From JAAXVQ01 sp964604705 (lineage in GTDB: Bacteria > Oederibacteriota > JAAXVQ01), in NCBI GenBank assembly GCA_964604705.1, contig CAZSAP010000005.1:186001-250000 (forward strand): a stretch of DNA of 64,000 nucleotides. The letters are read 5' to 3'. Shown piece after piece: positions 51,560 to 60,612 of this stretch. A program made the position numbers and the translations under genes. Below the pieces are notes generated by a model that was not told where the DNA came from, did not search any database, and saw only the letters and a program-made list of their open reading frames with translations. Position 1 is the first letter of the stretch. The number at the start of each line of letters is the position of its first letter.

Positions 51560-53598
51560 TTCGCTTTTTAAAAGTTTTATTATGCACGATTTTTTCCTTA
51601 GCATTCTTTTCCCCCTGCCTTTTTGCGGCTGGGGATGAACCCAGTCGTTTGCGAGTCGGTGGACCACAAGCGTTTGCTCCATATGCGTTTCAGGATATGT
51701 ATGGAACGTATACAGGATACTCAGTTGATATACTTCAAGCCATTGGGCAAAGTATAGGGATGGATACACTTCTTTTCTACCCTGGGTCCATCAATGAAAA
51801 TTTAAAAGCTTTGGCTGAAAATGAGGTCGATTGCTTGCATTGCGTGCGGGCCGGTTCAACCATGAATGTGAGCTACGTTTGGGTCGGTGAATATCTGGAA
51901 ACGTCATCGAGGATTTTTATTGAGAGTTCTCGTTACGATATATCTCGGGTGTTGGATCTGGAAAAAAAACGTGTAGCTGTTTTAACCGATGACCCAGCCT
52001 ATGAGCCGCTTGCACGTATGGCAAAAGTAAAACTAGTACCTGCCGAGTCTTTGGAAAAAGGAATAGAGTGGTTGCAATCCGGCCGAGTTGATGCCTATGT
52101 AGGTGAACGTTTAGGAACGTTACGATATTTAGGTGAACACAAGATTCAGACAAACATACGCGTTGTGGGGGCGGAAGTCGCCTCGGCGCACTATGGGCTT
52201 ATGGTTCGAAAAGACAAACCTGAGTTATTTATGCAAATGCAACGTGCGTTGCAGAAATTAGAAAAAAACGGAGAGCGTGCTCGTATTTTTCGTCAATGGT
52301 TCGGGGAGGAAGGATTACCTCAACCTCCCCTTTCACGCAGAGTCATTCGTTGGGTTTTTGTATTTGTGGGAGGCTCGCTGTTGGTGGCCATGATTGTTTT
52401 AGGCTGGAACTTACTGCTGCAACGGGAACTTGAATTAAAAGCCGTTGCCATCGAAAAGGCGCGCTTAGATCAGACCATAGCTGAAGAAAAAAACCGGTTT
52501 GAGGCCATCGTTCAATCGATGACTGAAGGTTTAATGTTGGTTGATCCTCAAGGGCACATTGCGTTTGTTAATGCACGTGGGGCACAGTATTTAGGCAGAC
52601 ACGCTGGCGACCTTTTGGGAAAACCGCTGTCAGCACTAAAGGAATATTTGCTTGGAGTTGTTAAAGACCCGGAATTGCTAACGCGCAAATTAGAACAAGC
52701 CGAAAGCCATCCAACTCGTCCTTGGGTCATCGAGTATCATATCGTTACAACTCGGCGTATTGATATGCGATTGAAAATTTTTCCGGTTCGTGATCAGAAC
52801 GATGAGTTTGCTGGTCGCGGAGTGTTGGTGGAAGATATGACCCATGAACGCGAGATTGAGAGATTAAAATCGGAATTTGTCTCCATTGCCAGTCATGAAT
52901 TGCGAACCCCGATGACCAGCATTTTGGGCTTTTCCGAGATCATGCTGACACAGGATCTGCCACGCGAATTAAATCACCGATATACCGAACAGATTCATAG
53001 CGAAGCTGAACGATTGACGCGAATTTTAAATGATATGTTGGATATAAGTTATCTTGAGAGCGGCGAAGGTGTACTGGATAGAAAATTGGTTCGACCCGAT
53101 GAACTGGCGCAAGAGGTAATAGAATCATTTGGCGCACAGTTGAAAAATCGTCGTGAAATTAAAATTGCTTGTTTAAACACGTTGTCGCCAGTCTATTTGG
53201 ATCGAGATAAATTCTCACAGGTATTATGGAATCTATTGTCCAATGCAGACAAGTATTCGCCTACGGGCAAAGAGGTGCTCATTCAATTAAAACAACATGA
53301 GCAGCATAATTCTGAATGGGATGTACCTTCAGATGAGGTTGAAAGCATGCTTCCGTTGGTGGAATTACAAGTTATAGATTTTGGTCAGGGGATTCCTGCT
53401 GACCAATTGTCATTAATTTTCATTCCATTCCATCGAGTTGAGACAGCGGTACATACAATTCGCGGTACAGGTTTAGGGTTGGCCATTGTTAAACGGATTG
53501 TGGATGCACATCAGGGTAAAGTATGGGCTTGGAGTGAGTTGGGAAAGAAAACAGTGTTTACTGTTTTGTTGCCAATACGACCACAATCTGAGCCCTAA
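51556..53598 (+). CDS. Sensor histidine kinase with periplasmic solute-binding domain
   Basis: 680 residues, overlapping the KaiC stop by ATGA. A signal/anchor (ending near CLFA), then a family-3 solute-binding domain (about residues 32-262, LRVGGPQAFAPYAF to YGLMVRKDKPELF), a membrane helix at about 268-290, a PAS domain (about 315-430), HisKA with the phospho-His447 in SHELRTPMTSILGF, and an HATPase (NLLSNADKYSPTGK, DFGQGIPADQL, GTGLGLAIVKRIVDAH). It should bind a small ligand (amino acid-like, by family) and phosphorylate a receiver. The KaiC-receiver protein upstream is the obvious target, as no other response regulator is in the window. Confidence 0.92.
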   Translation: MIRFLKVLLCTIFSLAFFSPCLFAAGDEPSRLRVGGPQAFAPYAFQDMYGTYTGYSVDILQAIGQSIGMDTLLFYPGSINENLKALAENEVDCLHCVRAGSTMNVSYVWVGEYLETSSRIFIESSRYDISRVLDLEKKRVAVLTDDPAYEPLARMAKVKLVPAESLEKGIEWLQSGRVDAYVGERLGTLRYLGEHKIQTNIRVVGAEVASAHYGLMVRKDKPELFMQMQRALQKLEKNGERARIFRQWFGEEGLPQPPLSRRVIRWVFVFVGGSLLVAMIVLGWNLLLQRELELKAVAIEKARLDQTIAEEKNRFEAIVQSMTEGLMLVDPQGHIAFVNARGAQYLGRHAGDLLGKPLSALKEYLLGVVKDPELLTRKLEQAESHPTRPWVIEYHIVTTRRIDMRLKIFPVRDQNDEFAGRGVLVEDMTHEREIERLKSEFVSIASHELRTPMTSILGFSEIMLTQDLPRELNHRYTEQIHSEAERLTRILNDMLDISYLESGEGVLDRKLVRPDELAQEVIESFGAQLKNRREIKIACLNTLSPVYLDRDKFSQVLWNLLSNADKYSPTGKEVLIQLKQHEQHNSEWDVPSDEVESMLPLVELQVIDFGQGIPADQLSLIFIPFHRVETAVHTIRGTGLGLAIVKRIVDAHQGKVWAWSELGKKTVFTVLLPIRPQSEP

Positions 53599-53610
53599 GG
53601 AGGGCGCGTT

Positions 53611-55794
53611 ATGCAAAAGCTGGTATCTTTTTTAAACCAGAATTTAGATTCAATGACCGATGAGATGCTCTGTGAGTATGAGGAAAAATTAGAACGTTAT
53701 CGTACAGCGTCATCGATCGAAAAAGAAAGTATTCGGAATACGACTCGAAAAAATCTGGTATTTATGCTGGAATATTTTAAAGGGAAAACCGATGAACTAG
53801 GGAAATTTACAGAGATTCTCGCGGATTTAGGTGAAAAAAGGGCACGACAAGGATTTCCCTTAGCTGAATTGTTACAGACTTTCCATATTGCCAGAACTGT
53901 ACTTTATCGCTATGTTAAAAAAGCGTTTCAACAACATACTACGTTACAAGTAAAACATCTTCTTGAATTCGATACAATGGTCGGGGAACTGTTTAACCGC
54001 ATCGATTTAGGTGTTGCCAAACCGTATTTGCAGTTTCAAGAAAACATTATTTTAGCGCAACAGTCTTTTTTAAAACATAAGTTTTCAAGTCTATTTAAGT
54101 TAGTAGAAGCGATTTCAAACAATTTGAATATTCAGGAATTTTGTGAAATCTTATTGGATTATTTATGCCGTTTTTATGATGTTAAAGTATCTGCTATTTA
54201 CTTGATGGACGAGCGCAATCGTGAATTGTATCCGCAACACGCAACAGGTTTGGCTCGACGTTTTTTACGTGAACAGCGTTTTTCGATTTCTACTGCGCCC
54301 TTTAAACAATGTCTCGATTCAGGACACGTCCTTACTCTAAATGATTCATTGTATCAGCTTGATGATTTAACCGTACCCCTGCCACCCCTAGAGCAGACAT
54401 TGAAGTCTGAGGGTGAAGGTGCGATTAAGAAACGAAAATCAACAGAAAAACGAGCATCAACCAATTCTCTTCATCCTACATTTGCCTCAGTTTATGCACC
54501 TATGATTGGAAGACAAAGGACGTATGGTGTTGTTTCAATTCACTCCTTGGACTCTCGTCGATATACCCAGGTTGAACTTCAACAACTTGAAACGCTTGCT
54601 CGGATTGTTGCCATTGCTCTAGAAAATGCCCGCTTTTATGATAACTTGATTGAAGAAAAAGGGAAGCTTGATGCTATTGTTAATTCCATTTCCGATGGTT
54701 TGATTTTAACCAATTTTCATGAGGAAATCGTTTTCATTAATGAGCAAGCGGCGCGTTACTTGCATGTGCCAGCATCAAAGCTCATCGGCGCATCTGCGTC
54801 TTTAATTCCTGAAAGGCTTCTAGAAAATGCGAAAGATCCGCAGAGCATTCAAGCTGCTTATTTACGTTCTTTAATGAATATTGTGGATCATCCTGTGCTA
54901 GAATTTACGCTCTATCGTCCAGATGTTACAGATATTCGACTGACCATGTTTCCAGTAAAAGATCGTGATCAGCGCTTCATAGGGCGTGGGTTGATTATCA
55001 TTGATATCAGTCGGGAAAAAGAAATTAACCGGATGAAATCGGAATTTGTCGCTATTGCCAGTCATACCATGCGAACGCCTATGACAAGCATTCTCGGTTT
55101 TGCCAGTCTTTTAGTAGAACGACAATTACACGAATCCATCCAAACTAAATATTTGCAAAACATTTATCGTGAATCACAGCGACTAATGAATATTTTGAAC
55201 GATATGTTGGATTTAGCAAACATTGAAGCGGGAAAAATTTCTCTGAAACTTGTTCCTGTTGATTTACAAAAATTAGCTATGGATGTCGTTCGTGATCTGC
55301 AAGAAAAGAACAAGCGCACCATTACGTTTAAAAGTGCTGTTAAAATCCCGAAAATTATTTTGGATCCAGAAAAAATGCGCCAGGTATTTCAAAATTTATT
55401 ACAAAATGCACTGAAGTATTCCGATGAGGGTATTCAATTGAGTTTAAGTCAATGGTTGAGCCCTCGTTTTCGTAATGGATGGAATAGATCGCATGTGGCG
55501 GTCGATTCGCCGGGTTATTTTCCTGCTCTGGCAGTCTGTTTGGAAGATCATGGCGAAGGCATTCCGGTAGATCAGGTAGATGAAATATTTGAACCTTTTC
55601 ATCGTGTTGAAAGCGAACGAACTCAAAAAGTAGCTGGCTCTGGGTTGGGTCTGACCATCGTTCGATATATTGTAGAAGCACATGGTGGGAAAATTTGGGT
55701 GGAAACAAAACCAGGAAAAGGTTGCGTATTTACATTTATTCTACCATTGGAATTAACGCGTCCAGATCGTGATCACGGTCGGTTGGCAAGTTAA
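53611..55794 (+). CDS. Cytoplasmic GAF-PAS sensor histidine kinase
   Basis: 727 residues with AAGGAGGG before the ATG. The N-terminal 140 residues are helical and resemble the RsbRD/RsbT co-antagonist sensor region; a GAF domain (about 175-340) and a PAS domain (about 350-465) follow, then HisKA with His485 in SHTMRTPMTSILGF and an HATPase (NLLQNALKYSDEG, EDHGEGIPVDQVDEIFEPF, GSGLGLTIVRYIVEAH). The linker and HisKA are nearly the same as in the kinase encoded upstream (RLKSEFVSIASHELRTPM versus RMKSEFVAIASHTMRTPM), so the two arose by duplication. It has no membrane helix and would report cytoplasmic signals. Both kinases may converge on the KaiC-receiver protein. Confidence 0.92.
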   Translation: MQKLVSFLNQNLDSMTDEMLCEYEEKLERYRTASSIEKESIRNTTRKNLVFMLEYFKGKTDELGKFTEILADLGEKRARQGFPLAELLQTFHIARTVLYRYVKKAFQQHTTLQVKHLLEFDTMVGELFNRIDLGVAKPYLQFQENIILAQQSFLKHKFSSLFKLVEAISNNLNIQEFCEILLDYLCRFYDVKVSAIYLMDERNRELYPQHATGLARRFLREQRFSISTAPFKQCLDSGHVLTLNDSLYQLDDLTVPLPPLEQTLKSEGEGAIKKRKSTEKRASTNSLHPTFASVYAPMIGRQRTYGVVSIHSLDSRRYTQVELQQLETLARIVAIALENARFYDNLIEEKGKLDAIVNSISDGLILTNFHEEIVFINEQAARYLHVPASKLIGASASLIPERLLENAKDPQSIQAAYLRSLMNIVDHPVLEFTLYRPDVTDIRLTMFPVKDRDQRFIGRGLIIIDISREKEINRMKSEFVAIASHTMRTPMTSILGFASLLVERQLHESIQTKYLQNIYRESQRLMNILNDMLDLANIEAGKISLKLVPVDLQKLAMDVVRDLQEKNKRTITFKSAVKIPKIILDPEKMRQVFQNLLQNALKYSDEGIQLSLSQWLSPRFRNGWNRSHVAVDSPGYFPALAVCLEDHGEGIPVDQVDEIFEPFHRVESERTQKVAGSGLGLTIVRYIVEAHGGKIWVETKPGKGCVFTFILPLELTRPDRDHGRLAS

Positions 55795-55810
55795 CCATTA
55801 GGAGTGAATT

Positions 55811-56935
55811 TTGTCAATTTTTTCTATTTTACATTCAGATCAACGTGCTCGTGTAGGGCAACTCCGTCTTAACTCAAATCTATCTATAGAAACTCCAGTA
55901 TTTATGCCCGTAGGGACTCGCGCCTCGGTAAAAACATTGACTTCAGCAGATTTGGTTTCATTGGGAGTTAATATTATTTTGGCGAATGCATATCATCTTT
56001 ATTTGCGCCCGGGATCAGACATTGTCCGCGATGCGGGAGGGTTGCATTCCTTTATGCATTGGGAGCGAGGAATCATCACTGATTCTGGAGGGTTTCAAGT
56101 ATTCTCACTATCAGATTTACGGAAAATAAAAGAAGATGGCGTAGAATTTACGTCACACCTAGATGGTTCACGCCATTTATTTACACCTGAATCCAACATG
56201 CAATTGCAACATGATTTAGGTGCCAATATCATTATGGCCTTGGATGTATGTGCTCCTTATCCTGCTCAAGCTATGGAAATAGCTACATCTGTAGAATTAA
56301 CCACCAAATGGGCACGCCGTTGCTTGGATGCTCATCAGAAATTGGGTGGCAGCCAATTTCTGTTCGGAATTGTACAAGGGGGGGTCATCCAAGCAGCTCG
56401 TGAACGTTCTGCACGTGAATTGGTTGATATGGAGTTTCCAGGATATGCCATTGGCGGTCTTTCCGTAGGTGAAGGACCTCAATTAATGAACGACGTCTTG
56501 GACTATCTAACACCGCAATTACCAGAGGAAAAGCCGCGGTATTTGATGGGCGTTGGCACACCTCAAGATTTATGGGATGCCATTGAAAAAGGCGTGGATA
56601 TGTTCGATTGCGCTATGCCTACTCGCATAGCGCGAAACGGAACATTATTCACATCGCGAGGGCGGTTAGTTATACGCAATGCCAAATACAGCCGTGATTG
56701 GTCTTCGCCTGATCCAGAATGTGCATGCGAATTATGTGCTAATTATTCACGTGCGTATTTGCGCCATTTGTTCAATACTCAAGAGCTCACGGCTTTGCGA
56801 CTTTCTACTTTACACAATGTGATGTTCATGCTAAAGTTAACGCACTTCATAAAAAAGTCAATTATTTCAAGGACTTTTTCGTCTGCACGTAAAGATTTCA
56901 TGTCGAAATATCAATCCGGTGATGCACAGGATTAA
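55811..56935 (+). CDS. tgt: tRNA-guanine transglycosylase
   Basis: 374 residues from a TTG with AGGAG 7 bases before it. It swaps guanine 34 for preQ1 in tRNAs with GUN anticodons. Motifs: PVFMPVGTRASVKTL, NAYHLYLRPG, the catalytic Asp region TDSGGFQVFSL, MALDVCAPYP, GGLSVGEG, MGVGTPQDLWDAIEKGVDMFDCAMPTR, and the zinc site CACELCANYSRAYLRHLF. It works on the same pathway as queA and is followed by yajC as in many genomes. Confidence 0.97.
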   Translation: MSIFSILHSDQRARVGQLRLNSNLSIETPVFMPVGTRASVKTLTSADLVSLGVNIILANAYHLYLRPGSDIVRDAGGLHSFMHWERGIITDSGGFQVFSLSDLRKIKEDGVEFTSHLDGSRHLFTPESNMQLQHDLGANIIMALDVCAPYPAQAMEIATSVELTTKWARRCLDAHQKLGGSQFLFGIVQGGVIQAARERSARELVDMEFPGYAIGGLSVGEGPQLMNDVLDYLTPQLPEEKPRYLMGVGTPQDLWDAIEKGVDMFDCAMPTRIARNGTLFTSRGRLVIRNAKYSRDWSSPDPECACELCANYSRAYLRHLFNTQELTALRLSTLHNVMFMLKLTHFIKKSIISRTFSSARKDFMSKYQSGDAQD

Positions 56936-56959
56936 ATTATATTTGGAGGTTTTAAAGTT

Positions 56960-57319
56960 ATGAATACACCGATCGTTATGGCTATGGGATCTGCACCCGC
57001 AACATCAGGGACGGGTGCGGCAGCGAGTGATCCAATGGCAGGAATTATGTCGCTTTTGCCGTTAGTTATTATTTTTGTTTTATTCTATGTACTCTTTATT
57101 ATGCCTCAAAGGAAACAACAGAAACAACATCAGGAATTGTTAAAATCCCTTAAAAAAGGAGATGAGGTTATGACTACGGGTGGAATGTTTGCCACGATTG
57201 TAGGCTTTAATGAAACGGAAAATACGGTATTTATCAAATTGGGGGAAAATAAAATTGAAATTCAACGTACATCGATCGCTGGCCTGCGCAAGGCTCCAGT
57301 GATTGCTGAAAAAAAATAA
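56960..57319 (+). CDS. yajC: Preprotein translocase subunit YajC
   Basis: 119 residues with TGGAGG before the ATG. One membrane helix (about residues 28-50, LLPLVIIFVLFYVLFIM) is followed at once by PQRKQQKQHQELLKSLKKGDEVMTTGGMFATIVGF, the family signature, and KLGENKIEIQRTSIAGL. YajC joins SecD-SecF at the translocon. In most genomes secD and secF follow; here galT does instead. The N-terminal 27 residues are Ala/Ser/Gly-rich and longer than usual. Confidence 0.95.
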   Translation: MNTPIVMAMGSAPATSGTGAAASDPMAGIMSLLPLVIIFVLFYVLFIMPQRKQQKQHQELLKSLKKGDEVMTTGGMFATIVGFNETENTVFIKLGENKIEIQRTSIAGLRKAPVIAEKK

Positions 57320-57337
57320 TTTATCCAGGAGTCGGCG

Positions 57338-58327
57338 TTGTCAGAGCTGAGAAAAGATCCACTTACAGGACGCTGGGTCATTTTTGCGACGGAATTTCGT
57401 CAAGTGATATCTTCAACACCACAAGACGGAACTCCTAAAAGCTCGGTTTGTCCTTTTTGTCCTGGACAAGAAGCATTAACTCCATCGGCGATTTCAGTGA
57501 ATCATTTACCCAATGTTTCGACAGGAGCTTGGGATGTTAGAGTTATTCCAAATAAATTTCCCGTGCTACGTGTTGAGGGAATGTTGGATTCACATGGAGA
57601 AGGCCTCTACGATAAAATCAATGGAATTGGCGCTAATGAAGTCATTATATTAAGTCCGGAACATAAAGCTGATTTGGATTCAATTTCTGTTGAGCAAGCA
57701 GAGTTAGCTTTTACAGTATTACGCGACCGTTTTTTGGATTTAAAAAAGGATATTCGTATACATTATATCCAGACATATAAGAATTATGGCGAATTAGCAG
57801 GGGCAAATGTTGCTCACCCGCATTTTCAATTAATCGGTTTACCTATGATTCCAAAAGCTATTTCCTCGGAAATCGAAGGATTGCATAAATATCATTCGTT
57901 TCGTGGACGATGCTTATTTTGTGATGTTGTTCGGCAAGATGTGCATTCACCCGAACGGTTGGTTGCTGAAAATGAGTTTTTTATTGCTGTGACACCGTAT
58001 GCTTCACGCGTTGCATTTGAAACCTGGATATTGCCCAAACAACATCAATCGGATTTTTTAAGTCTAAATAAAGCTGAATTACGTGCATGGATTAGAATTC
58101 AACAAGATGTTTTGGCAAGATTAAAACGCGTTCTTAAGGATCCTGCATACAATTGGGTGTTACATTCAGCCCCTTTTCAATCATTGGAGTCTACTTTTTT
58201 TCATTGGCATCTTGAACTCATTCCGCGGCATACTCGATTTACAGGATTTGAATGGGGAACTGACTATTATATTAATCCTACCCTACCAGAAGAGGCTGCA
58301 CGCTTTCTACGAGAATCGAGCGTTTAA
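57338..58327 (+). CDS. galT: Galactose-1-phosphate uridylyltransferase family
   Basis: 329 residues from a TTG start with AGGAG upstream. Typical GalT points: LRKDPLTGRWVIFATEF, the zinc-type CPFCPGQE, NKFPVLRVEG, the active-site GANVAHPHFQLIGLPM (His-Pro-His), a second Cys pair RCLFCDVV, and the C-terminal HWHLELIPR. It exchanges UMP between UDP-glucose and galactose-1-phosphate (Leloir pathway). Related enzymes use other sugar nucleotides, and no galK or galE lies nearby, so the substrate is open. It overlaps the next gene by one base (TAATG). Confidence 0.9.
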   Translation: MSELRKDPLTGRWVIFATEFRQVISSTPQDGTPKSSVCPFCPGQEALTPSAISVNHLPNVSTGAWDVRVIPNKFPVLRVEGMLDSHGEGLYDKINGIGANEVIILSPEHKADLDSISVEQAELAFTVLRDRFLDLKKDIRIHYIQTYKNYGELAGANVAHPHFQLIGLPMIPKAISSEIEGLHKYHSFRGRCLFCDVVRQDVHSPERLVAENEFFIAVTPYASRVAFETWILPKQHQSDFLSLNKAELRAWIRIQQDVLARLKRVLKDPAYNWVLHSAPFQSLESTFFHWHLELIPRHTRFTGFEWGTDYYINPTLPEEAARFLRESSV

Positions 58328-59985
58328 TGAAACGAAGTCAATTCACCATTGCACATTATTTTTGTCTATTCCTTGTTAGTTTTATCGTTTATTCAAATAA
58401 TGCAAACGCTGAGTTTCAAACTGCGGAATTTGACGAGTTTTATTATTCGTATTCCTCACAACCACAGCCAAGCCGTTTAAACGAAGCCTTAGATTATTTT
58501 GTTCATGTAACCGGTACCGCTGGGATTTTTGAAAATGAAAAAAAATACAAGTTATTCATTCAATCGAGAGCTCGCTTTTTTGCCGAGCTTAGCAATACCA
58601 ATCCTTCGTTGGCACGTCATGCAGAGTCGCTTTTTCCACAAGTATATTGGGCACAGAAATCAATTTTATTAGAAATATTTAGACGTTCCAAAGAACCAGG
58701 TATAAAATCGGCTCTTGAGCGATGGAGTCGTAATGAAGAAGATGATGATCGGCGACTTATGCTTGAACAAGCAGCGATAATTAATGATTCGGAAAATGGA
58801 TGGTTGTTCAAACCTATTTTAAGCCCTAATACGTTAGAAGAGCAATGGGCTGTTTTTTTTGCATCTGGAAATACTGCTGCAATTACCAATAGCATTAAAT
58901 GCTTAAATCATTCAGATGTACGTTCGGATACCTCAACTGCTTATTCGGAGTTTTTGCACGATGAAAAGAAAAGTCCATTACAAACTTTGGTTTACAGTAA
59001 ATTAAATTGTTATGCTTTTTATTTTCCGGAAGTTCGTTCAGCAATTTTTACGCTTCTTCAAGCTAATGATACAAAGCAAATTGGTGAAAAACACGAATTA
59101 TATGAGATGTTGGCTTGGCGCTATCTGGATTCAGAAGATAGAGAAGGTTTAAGACAATTAATGCCCATACTAGTGATACTTTGGGACCGACAACCAGAGA
59201 AGTTGATTTATGCGCGCGGCGCAATTTCAGTAATGGAAATGAAGGAACAAGATGTTCAGCAAGCAGTCAAGCAATTAAGTTCAATAGCCCCAATATGGGC
59301 AGCGCGATTAGAAGCTTTTTATATATATTTTATAAATAAAAAAAGACTTTCAACAGGTGATTGGAAAGAGTTGCAAATTAGCGGAGACCAATTTGTTACT
59401 AGATTTTTAGAAAATTTAAAAGCCATTAAATCTTTTCGAACATATGAGCAATTGGAATTTTCACCTAAATTAAGCTCGCATAATGAACTAATCAGGTTTC
59501 GTCAACAAATAAAAAATATTTCAAAAGAAAATGGAAGTTTTGGTTGGCAACGCGATGGGGAACAGCAAACCGCATGGAAACAAAAAGAAAATCAATTTTA
59601 TTTTTGGGCGGAAAGTCAAAAAAAATGGGTCGAAATTAGAAATCAACAAATTCGTGATCGGATTTTAGAAGTATCTACATTAGATAGTTGGATAGAACTT
59701 TTCTCACATGCTAAGCCACTTGGTTATTATCAATTTACAGGTGATACTCAAGCGTTTAAAATTAGAATAAAATATGAGCTGGATATTAAAAGTTTTTTAA
59801 TGATATGGGCCGATTCATTTTCACCGTGTATTTTACCAAATATGATTCTCAAACAGATACCGATATTAGTTGATATTGATGGTCGTACAGGTGAACTAAT
59901 ATGTTTTCAGATAAACAGTGTATATAATGAAGGAACGAGCGAAAAAATCAAGATTGAGAAGAATTATTTTAATATACAAAAATAA
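58327..59985 (+). CDS. Secreted protein of unknown function
   Basis: 552 residues. A signal peptide (ending near NNANA) is the only recognised feature; there is no lipobox, no further membrane helix and no domain I can name. The first two thirds look helical with scattered aromatic residues (possible degenerate helical repeats); the last part is more beta-rich. It overlaps galT by one base, so it is translated from the same transcript. The DNA is clearly more AT-rich than genes around 35-46 kb, with A/T-ending codons favoured. I give no function. Confidence 0.7.
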   Translation: MKRSQFTIAHYFCLFLVSFIVYSNNANAEFQTAEFDEFYYSYSSQPQPSRLNEALDYFVHVTGTAGIFENEKKYKLFIQSRARFFAELSNTNPSLARHAESLFPQVYWAQKSILLEIFRRSKEPGIKSALERWSRNEEDDDRRLMLEQAAIINDSENGWLFKPILSPNTLEEQWAVFFASGNTAAITNSIKCLNHSDVRSDTSTAYSEFLHDEKKSPLQTLVYSKLNCYAFYFPEVRSAIFTLLQANDTKQIGEKHELYEMLAWRYLDSEDREGLRQLMPILVILWDRQPEKLIYARGAISVMEMKEQDVQQAVKQLSSIAPIWAARLEAFYIYFINKKRLSTGDWKELQISGDQFVTRFLENLKAIKSFRTYEQLEFSPKLSSHNELIRFRQQIKNISKENGSFGWQRDGEQQTAWKQKENQFYFWAESQKKWVEIRNQQIRDRILEVSTLDSWIELFSHAKPLGYYQFTGDTQAFKIRIKYELDIKSFLMIWADSFSPCILPNMILKQIPILVDIDGRTGELICFQINSVYNEGTSEKIKIEKNYFNIQK

Positions 59986-59992
59986 TTAAACT

Positions 59993-60041
59993 GTTCAAGG
60001 ATGCACTTGTATGGAGTGACCAATTAAATGCATCCTTGAAC
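59993..60041. terminator. Long inverted repeat between convergent genes, likely bidirectional terminator
   Basis: GTTCAAGGATGCA (59993-60005) and TGCATCCTTGAAC (60029-60041) are perfect 13-base complements with a 23-base loop. They lie 8 bases after the stop of the unknown secreted-protein gene and 11 bases before the end of the minus-strand PilZ gene. Only loose A/T-rich runs flank it, so termination in both directions is likely but not certain. Confidence 0.6.
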
Positions 60042-60051
60042 GATTAAATAT

Positions 60052-60420
60052 TCATTTAGCTGTTTTTTGGTGTTTGCTGGAATTAATTTCTGAAATGATA
60101 GTATCCAATTCCGCTAAATGATCAATGTTCAATGGTGAAAGCTTAATTCCACATGTGGTACATTGTTTATTAGCATCCCAACGTTTCCATTGAATTTCAC
60201 CATTTCCTTTAATTTTACTAAAAGGCTGAGGTAATTCTAAAACGAAATCCATTACTTTAGATGTAATTGCATGGATGGGGTTGGAAAAACTGATTTTCAT
60301 TCCATTAATACTTAAATCATCAATTTTTCCATGTACTTCAATCGGTTGTTCTTGTTTCTCTAGAGTGCAAATAATAGGCAACTCAACTTCAACCCGTTCA
60401 TTTAAACGCTTGGCATTCAC
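60052..60420 (-). CDS. PilZ-domain protein, likely cyclic-di-GMP receptor
   Basis: 122 residues from a GTG (GGAGG just upstream) that overlaps the stop of the ribbon-helix-helix gene. It has the two PilZ signature motifs: an N-terminal RxxxR (RLNER, residues 5-9) and DLSINGMKIS (D/NxSxxG, about residues 35-44), spaced as in cyclic-di-GMP-binding PilZ domains. Cysteines in QCTTCGIKL may bind metal or be incidental. A stand-alone PilZ protein usually changes motility, adhesion or export when it binds the second messenger. The diguanylate cyclase at 47572 is the only cyclase in the window and could be its source. Confidence 0.82.
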   Translation of the reverse strand: MNAKRLNERVEVELPIICTLEKQEQPIEVHGKIDDLSINGMKISFSNPIHAITSKVMDFVLELPQPFSKIKGNGEIQWKRWDANKQCTTCGIKLSPLNIDHLAELDTIISEINSSKHQKTAK

Positions 60421-60587
60421 CGTCTATCCTCCTTTTTTAATTTCTTGAGTTTTGCAGAGTCGTCCAAATAAGATTCTAGAGCCTCGCGTATAAGGTAACT
60501 TAAACTACGTTTTTGTTCTTCGGAAATAAGTTTTAATTGATCAATAAGTCGTGATTCATGATCCGAAATATAAAAATTAATAATCAT
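60417..60587 (-). CDS. Ribbon-helix-helix DNA-binding protein (56 residues)
   Basis: A small gene on the minus strand: ATG at 60587-60585, stop TGA at 60419-60417, 56 residues. A perfect GGAGG lies at 60603-60599. The protein reads MIINFYISDHESRLIDQLK, then EEQKRSLSYLIREALESYL and a Lys-rich tail. A beta strand followed by two helices with SLSYLIREAL is the MetJ/Arc-type fold; these bind DNA as dimers through the strand. Its stop overlaps the PilZ start (GGTGA), so the two are translationally coupled. It may regulate its own promoter. An antitoxin role is possible, but the partner is a PilZ protein, not a toxin. Confidence 0.75.
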   Translation of the reverse strand: MIINFYISDHESRLIDQLKLISEEQKRSLSYLIREALESYLDDSAKLKKLKKEDRR

Positions 60588-60612
60588 TATAATTTATTCC
60601 TCCTTTGAAGAT

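Noticed and set aside
60417..60587. Ribbon-helix-helix gene as the antitoxin of a classical toxin-antitoxin pair
   Set aside because: The coupled second gene has clear PilZ motifs and no toxin features.
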